A DNA stretch of 64,000 nucleotides. It comes from Diphasiastrum complanatum (lineage: Eukaryota > Streptophyta > Lycopodiopsida > Lycopodiales > Lycopodiaceae). The first letter of the stretch is position 1; each line of letters begins with the position of its first letter. Under the pieces are notes generated by a model. It did not search any database, was not told the DNA's origin, and saw only the letters and a program-made list of their open reading frames with translations. The stretch covers positions 2,905,528 to 2,969,527 of the forward strand of contig CM055102.1 in the NCBI GenBank assembly GCA_029204225.1. The letters run 5' to 3'. The translations under genes were made by a program, and so were the position numbers. This document shows positions 34,401-46,400 of the stretch, in pieces.

Positions 34401-37400
34401 TCAACCTCTAAGCTCACTGCAAACTAAAGGATGGTAACATATAGCTTCGCAAGAACATGTCCAAATCATGATGAAGCAATAGTTACCAAGGATCATGGGG
34501 TCACCAATTTTGTGAATAGGGTGGATAATGTTGCGTCAAGAGGATGGGAAGCCAGAGACAACAATATAGTTACGGAGAGTGGCTAGGGTGGTGTAATAGT
34601 TCCTAACACCACAGTAGGGCAAACACTAACTGATCCACCCAACCTTGCCTACTTCCTGATATAGAGTAAGCCCCTCCTAGCCCAGTGTGAGGACTGGTAG
34701 CATGCTACTGCCAAGTGTCGGCCACGTGTCACTGACGTGGCCGACTGCACGTCGGGACCCAACTGGGAGCCCTATCCTGCTGACAGGGTCCCTAGGCTGT
34801 GTTAGGCCAGCCATGGCTATGGACCGTGCTGGGGCACACTACTCACACTGTCTTGCCCTGTTGGTCATGTACGCTGGACACGACCCTGACTGTGGTATCT
34901 GACCTATCTGTGTTCTCTAGGGTTCGGCACTGGTCACGAGCTCATAACAGGTGGGGAGTAAATCGGCAGCATAACATTCAAATTCAAATTCAAGGTCCTC
35001 AATGTCTCTTGCCCGATGGGTCTTCAATCTCCCAATAGCCACAAGGACAGATCAAAGGTGAAGAATGTTGCACTCCAATCTCTCGGGAGCTCCCAAACTC
35101 TGATGGCCAGTGTGAGGAATGATCCACCCATCCATAGGTGCCCTCCTCTTCAGTCTATCTGAATGCTATTTTGGGCTGGTGTTACGAGCTCGTAACCAGT
35201 GCCGAACCCTAGAGAACACAGATAGGTCAGATACCACAGTCAGGGTCGTGTCCAGCGTACATGACCAACAGGGCAAGACAGTGTGAGTAGTGTGCCCCAG
35301 CACGGTCCATAGCCATGGCGGGCCTAACACAGCCTAGGGACCCTGTCAGCAGGATAGGGCCCCCAGTTGGGTCCCGACGTGCAGTCGGCCACGTCAGTGC
35401 CACGTGGCCGACACTTGGCAGTAGCATGCTACCAGTCCTCACACTGGGCTAGGAGGGGCTTACTCTATATCAGGGAGTAGGCAAGGTTGGGTGGATCAGT
35501 TAGTGTTTGCCCTACTGTGGTGTTGGGATCTATTACACTGGTATCAGAGCCATCTCCATCCTAGGGAGTTCAGGACAGTAGTAGAGAAAGCTATCAGAAG
35601 ATAGGAAGTGTTTCTCAGATTCTCAGAGAGGAATAGAGGAGGAGGATCGTTGTAGGAGCAGCCTTCAAACTTCTGATTTCCACTGAGAAATCACAGTAGC
35701 AAGGAGTCAGATTCCAAGTGTAGGTAACTCGCTGAAAAAACAGCTGTTTCCCACTGAGTTGAGAGGATTCTCTATACTTTTCCCAGCGAAATTAGAGTAG
35801 GAAGAAGCCAGCACCTCCATCGCTGTACAGTCAGAGACCTACATCCGATTTCCAGGGAAAAAGTTACTGGTTCTCAGCGAGTTTGAAGCCAAAAAGGAGG
35901 AGCAGGGCCAGCGCTGCCAGTACTTCTAAAAATCTGGTTTTTCAACAAGTTTTTGGGCCCCAACGTCAGAGATTTAGAGCAAGAGGATTCCTATCAGACC
36001 AGCGAGCTACTATCATCAAAAAACCGGGAAATTTAGCACCGTTTTGAAGCTTCAAACTGGCATTTTTCGGAACAGCAGGTCTGAAATTTTGGGGAAAAGA
36101 GCTGAAAGGGTTCCTCTTCATTCTTTCTTTGGAAGTACAGTCCTCAGAAACAGCTAAGTCATCTTTCCTTTCCCTTGTACAGTTGTAAATTAGTCTTTTA
36201 GACTTTTTTCCTTCAGAAGTTAAGGTAGCTCTCTTTCAGTTTCGAAGATGAACACTCCTCAGGGACCTGATCAACCCCAGGAGAGAGGCTTCGACGAACT
36301 TGAAACAAAAGCCTTGGCTTACAGAAAAGGGAAGGAACCCATGGAAGTAGAAGAACAGGAACAGTTCGCCGAAGAACTCGACGAACTGGTTACCAAGGAG
36401 CAGTTCCTCCAATTGGTAACAGAAGTGGATGAACTGAAGCTGGCATTAGCCAATTTCAAGTCCAGTGTGGACGACTCGTTCGCTGAACTCAAAAACTTGA
36501 TTTTGAGCTCCGCGAAAGGAAGCCTTCCCTCCACTTCTCAGTTATCCCCTTCTCCACTTCCATCAGTTTCGGGTGAGACTTTACGGTCTCACCCCAGTGT
36601 TTTTAAAGATTTAAAGCCTCCTACTTTTAATGGGGAAGAGAAGGATAGAAATGCAGATATTCTACAAACCTTCCTCAGCTAATGGAAGAACATTCATGCT
36701 CTTAAACAGACCCCTGACCATTTGCAAGCAATTGAGGCCAGTCTTTCTTTAGGGCCTATGGCCTATAAGTGGTGGTTAAATCTCCAGGAGACTGGGCAGA
36801 CTCCCCGGTCATGGAAAGCTTTTGAAGAAGCTTTCCTAAGAGAATTTCTACCAGAGAATGAACTTGATAGAGCCTGGGAAGCCTGGGAAAGAACAGTAAT
36901 GGACAAGTCCCTCATCCAATATATCTCGCAGTATCGAGAGGCAATTTTAAAGATTAAAAATATGGATGACTATCAAAAAATCAGGGGATTTGTCCGTGGC
37001 CTCAAAGATGAATATAAAGTAGAGGTCCAGAGAAACTCGCCTACTACCCTTGAGCAAGCTCTCAGATATGCTCAAATCTATGATGATTCAGTGGGTAGGA
37101 AGAGAGCGAGACAGCAACCACTTTCTGAGCAGCTTCCTCAGAAAGACTTTCAATTTAAAAAGAAATTTTTAAAAAGAAAGAAAGAAGATAAATTTAAAGG
37201 TGAAGCTCCTCAGAAACGCCCTTCACTCATACAGCCCTTAAAACCAGATGATTTTGAGAAAGCCAAACAAGAACGTTTGTGCTTTGTGTGTATGGGCAAG
37301 GGACACACAGTCAGACAGTGTCCCAAGGGGCCTTTCACTAAAAAAGATAAGAAAGATAAAAAACAAGTTCATCTTGTTCAGACTGTATGTTTCCCCAGTG

Positions 37401-40400
37401 ACTCGGCAGCTTCCGAGATCAAAGTGTATCATGAAGATCATGAACACTGTTGCCAGCTGACCTCTGCAATGCTAGTGAGACCCTTCAGCTTTGGGCCGCA
37501 TGACCTAGTAAGTATGCATGGGAAAGTTGGTAACCAGTCAGTAAGAGTCATGGTTGATGATGGGGCAACCCATAATTTCATCAACCACACCCTGGTTAAA
37601 AAGCTTAAACTACCAGAAGTACCTAGTCAGCATAGGTACATAGTTTCATTAGCTAAGGGTCAAGATAAAAAAATATGGGAAACTATGGTAAGTAAGTTAA
37701 ATCTTGGTATTCAGGGGTACCAAGATCAAATAAACTTTCAGATAATGCACCTGGATCGAACAGACATTGTTCTCGGGAGAGATTGGCTCTACAGTTTAGG
37801 ACCTTCCCTCCACAGAAACTATCAGGAGAACACCCTCAGCTTTCAGTATGAAGGCCGAGAGATCCAGTTGCATGGGGAGCATGATGTTCCCAACAGCCCT
37901 ATGGTCTGCAGTTCAGAGCTCTGTCAGCTAATCGGAGACGAAGACCATCAGGTATTCTTATGTGACTTTCAGTTTATTCCTGAAGTTTCTATTTCCAGTT
38001 CTATTCAGCAGAAAATCAGTAAATTAGAAACTTTATTGTCTAAATTTAAAGATGTTTTTCCTGAAGATTTGCCACATGGTTTACCACCTAGCAGAGAGGT
38101 AGATCATGTAATAAACCTAGTACCAGGTACAGCACCTGTTTCTAAACCTCCGTATCGGGTCAGCTGAACAGAGGATGAAGAAATAACTAGGCAGTTAACA
38201 GACTATCTTGGGAAAGGCCAAATTCAGACCAGTAGTTCACCATGGGCCTCACCAGTCCTATTGGTGAAAAAGAAAGAGGGGTCTATGCGTCTTTGCGTAG
38301 ATTACAGAGCCCTCAATAAAGTCACAATTAAGAATAAATACCCTATGCCTCGGGCAGACGAGTTGTTTGATCAACTCGACGGGGCTAAGTTTTTCAGCAA
38401 AATAGATCTCAGATCGGGATATCATCAAGTCCGTATAAAATCGGAAGATGTCTCGAAAACAGCTTTTAGGACTCGTCACGGTCATTATGAGTTTAAGGTG
38501 ATGCCATTTGGGCTCACAAATGCTCCAGCTACCTTTATGACCTTGATGAACAGTGTCCTCAGACCATACTTGGGTAAGTTTGTAGTCGTATTTTTAGATG
38601 ACATCCTCGTCTACAGCAAAACGAGGAAGGAGCATCTAAAACACCTCAGAAAGGTGTTTCGACTGCTCAGAAAGCATAAGCTTTATGCTAAACAATCCAA
38701 GTGTGAATTCTTCGTTGAAGAAGTAGCATATTTGGGTCACATTATCTCTTCAGATGGGATTAAGATGGACCCAAATAAGGTTAAAGCCATACTCAGTTGG
38801 CTGAGACCTCAGAATATTTTAGAACTTCAAATCTTTCTTGGTCTGGCGGGATATTACAGACGATTTGTCAAGGAATATGCTCAGATAGCAGTCCCTATGA
38901 CAAATCTCCTTAAGGGGAAGGGAAAGGAGTTCATTTGGGAGTCCGCACAACAGGAGAGCTTTGATGCTCTCAAAACAGCCTTAGCTACAGCACCAGTTTT
39001 AAAAGTCGTCGACCCCAATCAGTCATTTGTGGTCGAAACAGATGCTAGCGACTTTGCAGTAGGTGCTGTGCTAACTCAGGGTGGACGACCAGTTGCGTTC
39101 GAGAGTAAAAAACTCGAGCCAGCACAGACTAGGTATAGTGCCTATGAAAAGGAACTCTTTTCTATAGTCCATGCCCTTAAGACTTGGAGGCATTATTTGT
39201 ATGGTGCCAACTTTGAGGTCCTGACAGACCATGAGAGTCTCAGATACCTTTGCAATCAACCTGAGCTTAGAGGTCGGAAAGCTCGTTGGGCAGAGTTGAT
39301 GCAAGAGTTTGACATGTCTATCAGATATAGGCGTGGAAAATTCAATACAGTAGCAGATGCCCTTAGCAGAATGCCTATGATAAACGAGCTGAGTTTTACT
39401 CAGATTCGTAATGAGTTACTCGAGTCCTTGAGAGGGAAATGCCAGCATGATGCATTCTTCTCTATTATCTGGAACTCAGTCCAGAACAGACAGTTACAGA
39501 CTCCAGAACCAGTTCCCGGGGCTGGTGCCAGTTCATCCAAGAATACGGCAGCTTCCGTTGAGGATGATGATGAGTCCGAGTATACGTCATCAGATGACGT
39601 TGAGGATTCTGAGCCTGTATCACCCAAGCAAACCCCAGTGGTTGAGGGTCAGTTGACTCAAGGATTCAAATGGAAACAGTATTCCATTCAGGATGAGTAC
39701 TTGCTCTATAGAGATAGAGTATGTGTCCCCAATTCAGAGGATTATAGGCAGCAGGTCCTATATGAATGTCATGACAATCCTAGCGCGGGACACCCAGGCA
39801 TACAGAAGACCTATGAGCTTCTTCGTAGGCAATTTTTCTGGCCCAGTATGAAAAAGGACGTCCACCAGTATGTAACCAGTTGCCAGAAATGTCAAGTAAA
39901 TAAAGCAGAGCGTTTAAAGGCAGGAGGGTTGTTGCATCCCTTAGAAATACCAGCTGGTAAATGGGAGAGTATCTCCATGGATTTTATAGTAGGCCTGCCT
40001 AAAACCCAAAAGGGTAATGACGCTATATGGGTCACAGTTGACCGTCTGACCAAAATGGCTCATTTTATTCCGACCAAAACAACCGTTAGAGCTCCAGAGT
40101 TAGCGAGGTTGTTTGTAGACGGGCTATTTAAATTGTACGGTCTACCTTCCGGCATAGTCAGCGACCGGGACAGTAAGTTTACTGGAAATTTTTGGAAGGC
40201 AGTATTCCATCATCTCCATACTAAACTTAATATGAGTACCACCGACCATCCAGAGACGGACGGTCAAACAGAAAGGGTAAATCAAGTGCTGGAGAATATG
40301 CTTCGTGCATACGTCAGCAAGAGGCAGACTAATTGGGAGGAATATCTCTCGATATTAGAGTTTGCTTACAACAGTACCAAACATTCAGCTACGGGATACA

Positions 40401-43400
40401 GCCCATTTATGCTGATGTACGGTTTTCAGCCACGCTCACCCACAGCTGTAGGGTTTAAACAAGAAAAAGTTGAAGCAGCCAGAAACTTTTTAGAAGACCT
40501 AAACCAGATGATAGAACATGCTAAGCGTAGCATTAGACAATCCCAGGATCGAGCCAGGCATTATGCAGATCCACACAGACGGGATGTGCAGTTCTCCACT
40601 GGTGAGAAAGTCTACTTGAGAGTCCCAGTTGACTCTAAAACCCTCAAATCAGGAGTGTGTGCTAAGTTGTCTCCAAGGTATTGTGGTCCCTTTACCATCA
40701 GTAGGAGACTAGGCGAGGTCACCTATGAACTAGAACTCCCACACAGCAGTAAGGTTTTTCCAGTTTTTCATGGAAGTCAGTTACGAAAAGCCTTAACCAG
40801 ATCAGATAATCTGGTAGGGGACAGTGTTCTAGTTCTCCCATTGGATCCTCAACAACCTCCACATGAACCAGAGGAAATTCTAGATAGTAGAGAGACGCAA
40901 ACTCATCATACTCTATACCGAGAATATCTGGTTAAGTGGAATGATCAGCCTGTTGAGAATGCCACTTGGGAAAGAGGCAGCGTCCTTCGCAAGATTTTTC
41001 CAGACTTTGTCTTAGAGGACCAAGACGGTTCTTAAGGGGGAGGGAGTGTTACGAGCTCGTAACCAGTGCCGAACCCTAGAGAACACAGATAGGTCAGATA
41101 CCACAGTCAGGGTCGTGTCCAGCGTACATGACCAACAGGGCAAGACAGTGTGAGTAGTGTGCCCCAGCACGGTCCATAGCCATGGCGGGCCTAACACAGC
41201 CTAGGGACCCTGTCAGCAGGATAGGGCCCCCAGTTGGGTCCCGACGTGCAGTCGGCCACGTCAGTGCCACGTGGCCGACACTTGGCAGTAGCATGCTACC
41301 AGTCCTCACACTGGGCTAGGAGGGGCTTACTCTATATCAGGGAGTAGGCAAGGTTGGGTGGATCAGTTAGTGTTTGCCCTACTGTGGTGTTGGGATCTAT
41401 TACAGCTGGGGACACATGGCTGCCATGCAAGGGGTGATCAGTCCCCATGGTTCCATGAAATCCTGTACCCGCAATCAGTCCGTGACTCTGAGGCACCACC
41501 CCCATGCCCCGTCATGGACTTGTGACACAAAATCACCCAGCGTAACTGCCAGCTAGTAACTCGTCCAATAAAGGCCTATCCGGTACTGACAACTAGAGTC
41601 CATACGGTCATAACTCCGCCTACTGGCATCCTATCAAGCGGTCACACCGGGTCACGACCTGTGACACACCGGACCCAACTGGTCCCCTGGTATCCTTCCC
41701 AGTTACTGGCCTCGCCAATACCCTGGCCCTCTGTCCCTAGTAACTGGTCGTGCCCGGAATACGTCAGAGCTGGATTGGCGTCTACTAACAATCCTTACCT
41801 CTTCTGGCAAGTCATTGATCCTCGATGACAAAATCTGGGTAAGACTTTCACAACGCCTGGCGACTCTCCCAGGTAGCATCATATAAAGGACGCCCCTTCC
41901 AAGCCACTAGATACTCCTGGAGGAGACGATTCCTCAATCATCGCTCCCTTCGATCTAGGACTCTTTCTGGCCCATAATCTGTGGTGTCTTTCTCTTCCAA
42001 GGACACTAGCCCCTCCACCAAGCTATTGCCATCATGCAAACATTTCTTAAGTTTGCTAACATGAAACACTAGATGCACCTTGCATCCCCCAGGTAGCTGT
42101 AGCTTATAGGCTACTTGGCTGAAACATGGTCCACAATACCTAGGAGATAACTTGGCAGACCTTCCTGTGCGTAGCATCTTCGACTTCGAAGGGACTAGTA
42201 AATATACCCAATCTCCCATTTCAAATTCCCGATAAGTACGGTTCTCATGAGTATAATTCTCTGCCTGGACAAGTTATCTCGTGCAATCTCTAGCTTCTGC
42301 TGCATCTGAGTCATGAACTCTGCAGCGCTAGGTACCGTACACGGAATCCCTATGATCGCAGGACTCAGTGGCCTGAAACCATAATTGAGCTCAAATGGAC
42401 TCAATCCAGTGGACGTCTCTTATCATTGTACGCAAACTCCAATAGCTATAAATGTTTTACCCAATTTGTTTGCGCACCACTAACATATGCCCTAAGCATA
42501 TCTTCCAAGATCTGGTTCACTCGCTCTATTTGACCATCCGTCTGAGGATGCTCTGACCTACTCATCCGCATCTGTGTTCCCAATCTAGTGAACACCTCAA
42601 TCTAGAAATTTCCTGTAAATTTGGGATTCTTTAAGACACAATGGACTTCAGAAGTTCATGAAACTTGACGATATTTTGAATAAACAACTCAACAACCTGT
42701 GGAGCTATGGCCTTCTTGGTCGTTGCGATGAAGTGAGCCATCTTAGAGAACCTGTCTACCACTACCATAACGGAGTTAAATCCCACCTTCAGTGCATGTA
42801 TAAAAGCATACAGCTCATGCTCATGTGAGGGAGATCTCTATTGTGCTGGCATCAATTTCCTACTTTCAAAGGCTATTGGTCTACCTCCCTGACTCAAAAC
42901 CGCATCCACGGCAATGCCACTAGCATCCGTCTCTAGGTCGAAAGGCTTTTGGGTATCAACAATCTGAGTACTGGAGCTATCGCAACAGCCTCCTTCAAGC
43001 TTCAGCATCCCAACAAACTAGTGTTGTTATTCTCTAATTGATCCGTCAAAGGAGCAGATACCCTGGAATAGTTCATAATGAACCGTCAATAGAACTTGCA
43101 AAACCCTAGGAAAGACTGCAACTGACGTTTATCGGCTGGTCTTGGCCACTTCTTGACCACTACCATCACTCAATGCATGACCCAAATATTCGACACGAGT
43201 CTTACACAACTCGGTCGTCTGATTGTTGGCATACAAGACAGTCTCTTGTAGATTGCCAAAGATGATCTGGAGATGAATCTTATGCTCCCCTACCGACTTA
43301 CTGAACACTAGTATGTCATCAATGAAGTTGACGACAAACTTGCCCAGATAGTCACGCAGGACATCGTTCATGATCATGAACGTGGCGGGTGCATTGGTTA

Positions 43401-46400
43401 ACCCAAACGGCATAACCAAGAACTCAAAATGTCCCAAAACGGGTTCGAAGGGCTATCTTTTGAATGTCCTCTTCGCCCATCAATCCTGGGCATCGGATAT
43501 CTATGCTTTACATTGATTTCATTCAATCGCCTATAATCGACACACATCCGAAAACTACCGTCCTTTTTCTTAACCAATGCAATGGGAGAGGCGAAAGGTG
43601 AGTAACTAGGACGGACATACCCCAACTTGAGGTATTCCTCCAACATCTTCCGTACTTCCTCTTCCTCCTTCGGGCTCATCCTATAAGGGGGCCGGCATAC
43701 CGGGCTTGCCCCTGGAACGAGCTCAATATGATGCTCCACATTCCGACTAGGTGGCAATCCCGCTGGCATGCTATCAATTAACAAATGTTTAAACTCAGCT
43801 TGGATGGCTTTTTCTAGCTAGCTTGTTGGATCACACCTGAGCTACTGAGCTAAAACATCATTCATAGAAAAATTTAAATGCAATGAAATCACTGAATTAT
43901 TAACATGTGGGTTTATTTGCGAATCATAAAAACTAAAATCATCATCCACCTTTATTAAATAACAAAACCATAAATACAAGAAATCCAACTTCCTTACTTG
44001 CATAGAGGTAATAAGAGGACCTTGTACAGATGGCCTCTCCCCCACCATGACATGAGACATACCCTCATGCTTGAAACATACTCATGTGCAAGAAAGTCAA
44101 TAGCGGGCTACTTACTCACATGCACCGCTTACCTAATACAACATCAAACTTGGCTAATTTTGAGATCTCAAAGTCTAACTTCTCAGAATAAGTAAGAATA
44201 GATAATAGCGCCTGAGAGACTCGTCGATCCCACACTTCTGTGCCCTTACCATCTGGCATCTCAACTGTATACCAGAAGTCTGAGGCACATTAGCCAAGTT
44301 TAGCTTCTTCACCGCACGAGAATTAGTAATGTTATGCGAGGAGTCAGTGTTGAATAAAACAAGAACATCTAGACCCTCCAGCTTCCCCCTCATCCGTATC
44401 AGCTCACAATCTGGAAACTGATACCCATCTCGTGCGAGGTTACCCTCTACATCATATGAGCCACTTGGTATCATCATCACTGCTCCCCAGCAGATCCTCC
44501 GAAATATTCTCATCATTGCTCTCTTCCTGGCGTGGCTATAAGGTATCACGTTTCTTGCCAGTGCGCCGAGGACATTCCTTGAACAAATGCTTGCCAAGAC
44601 AAAAGAAAAAAAATCCTTCGTTTTTGGCCTTTTCCTTATGTTCCGCTGTGAGGAGAGACTTGTTGTAGGAGCGCTTTGGCAAGGAAAGTGTTGGCTTGCA
44701 CTTCAAAGATTGTTGCATCTGGATAGGGTGTCCCTGCAGCAAGGTTGCATCCCGATTCGAACAGGTCGGTTCAAACCGGCCGGTTCGAACCGATTCTTTG
44801 AGGTTCGAACCGCCAGGCCAGGTTCGAATCGGAAAACGGTTCGAACCTGTTTTTTTCATTCTTCAAAAAAAAAGTCAAATATTCATTGTACATACTACAG
44901 ATACTTAATAGCTAAACAAATTCAATTTTCCTCTAAATTTACAGATGTCAGGATTTAGGATAATCAGATCTCTTGTGACCTGTCGTATCAAAAGTTAAAA
45001 CACTGAACAGAATGACCCAAGTGTAAGAGAAGTTAGAACTGTAGTAAGTTGTAACTTGTAACCATATCTTGGCCCCTAGGTACAAGGATCTGCTAAGTGC
45101 TCACTGCTTGCTAAGGAGACTCAGGACTGTGAGTGTGGAGTTGAAAGTTGGAACTTGTTACTTGACACTTGGAACTCGGGGTTTAGAAATTAGGAGCCTG
45201 GAGTATAACTGAAATTTGAGCTCAGAGGCTAGAGCTGAATCCTGATAATAGTTATTAGTGAGTCGTGACTACTAACTAGTGACCATTGACTAGTATGATA
45301 CAGTGATATGGATAAATTATAATGGCAGGCTGCACCTACTAGCTAGGTAGAGTCTAGAGTCTAGACCCGGGACCGTACTACGTAGGTACTAGGAGTCAGG
45401 ACTGTAGATTGTAAATTGTAATTTTGTTTCAAAGTTGAAAAATGAAGTTCAAACTTATTTGCAAATTGCAATGTCGAGATCGGAGAAAAGAATAAACAAG
45501 AAGATTATGACAATGTTTGAGAAAGCCAAAAAAATTTCAGTTAGAAACTTAGATTTATCTGACATCTGTCATCATCATTCATCATTCAACATTGAACATT
45601 GAACATTCTATAGGAGTCTATGACATATGTAACTACTACTAGGTTCTAACATAATACATTAAATACCAAAATCAAAATTATAAAACTTTAAAGTTTAAAG
45701 TTTAAACCTTTAACCATTAGTAATTAGATAATCGACTAACATACTACAAGTCTACATAGTACAATTAAAACTTAACTTCAGGAATCGGAAACTTCAAACT
45801 AAAATCCATAATATATCATGATTCATGAATCATAACATAATAGTAAATACATATGCCAGGTGCCTCATGAGTCCGGTCACCAATGTAATGCCACATGCGA
45901 CATGTGTGATGATAAATCATGATGTGTACATTGTAAACAACTCAAGAGTCAATGCTCATCTAGTGACATCTACAGACTACAATGATCTAATGTACAATGA
46001 GCACTGAGCACTGAGCAGTGAGCACTCTAAGCTCTCCTACGTCGGAGTCTCCTCCCACTCGCTGGTGTTGTGGAGCCTGCTATGGCCTCTCGAGTGGCAG
46101 GCTCAGCTGCGAAATCCTCATCGGAGGCAGAGGTATGATGCCCCTCATCCTCATCCCCGCCCTCCTCGGACTCCTCATCCTCATACTCATCCTCCTCTGA
46201 GGACTCCGACCCTAACAATGCCTCAGACTCAGACTTAATCTCGTCCTCGTCATAAGGGCTGTGAGCACGGGAGCTGCTACCCTCTCCTGCCCTCCTCCTA
46301 CACTCTGCTCGAGTGATAGGTCCTGCACAGTGCCTGCAAATTAGTAAATTACAATAATTAGTTCGAACTTTGAAAATTTAATTCAAGACCTTAGACAATC

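Larger units (their letters stand above)
31772..34975 (-). mobile_element. LINE-C, long decayed copy with two insertions
   Basis: On the minus strand the RT fingers and palm lie around 34590-33945 in broken frames. The middle is interrupted by the 633-bp insert (33309-33941). RT thumb and C-terminal pieces follow (frame 33143-32868; [20 protein letters not shown]-like pieces), then the ORF2 C-terminus (32361-31980) and a 3' end with a decayed stem-loop at 31800-31829, ATTAATAAAG and a GA-rich tail at 31772. The upstream part is interrupted by the solo LTR at 34592-34949. Alignment to LINE-A and LINE-B is clear across most of its length. Confidence 0.8.
35180..41404 (+). mobile_element. Complete Ty3/gypsy chromovirus, 6225 bp
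   Basis: Two 358-bp LTRs (35180-35537 and 41047-41404) that look identical on reading start TGTTACGAGCTC and end ATTACA. The target duplication GCTGG is perfect (35175-35179 and 41405-41409). An initiator-Met-tRNA primer site follows the 5' LTR, and a polypurine tract AAGGGGGAGGGAG precedes the 3' LTR. One long gag-pol frame, 36248-41035, has two in-frame stops. The order gag, protease, RT, RNase H, integrase, chromodomain identifies a chromovirus. The insertion is recent. Confidence 0.97.

Noticed and set aside
34687-35442. A repeated 71-aa ORF ([18 protein letters not shown] type) in several places
   Set aside because: It is the antisense or sense reading of the chromovirus LTR and occurs wherever that LTR does (2783, 34687, 35227, 41094).
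38165-38167. Programmed readthrough at the chromovirus TGA
   Set aside because: Its position fits a gag-pol boundary loosely, but a second stop lies inside gag itself and no readthrough context was seen; simple mutation is more likely.
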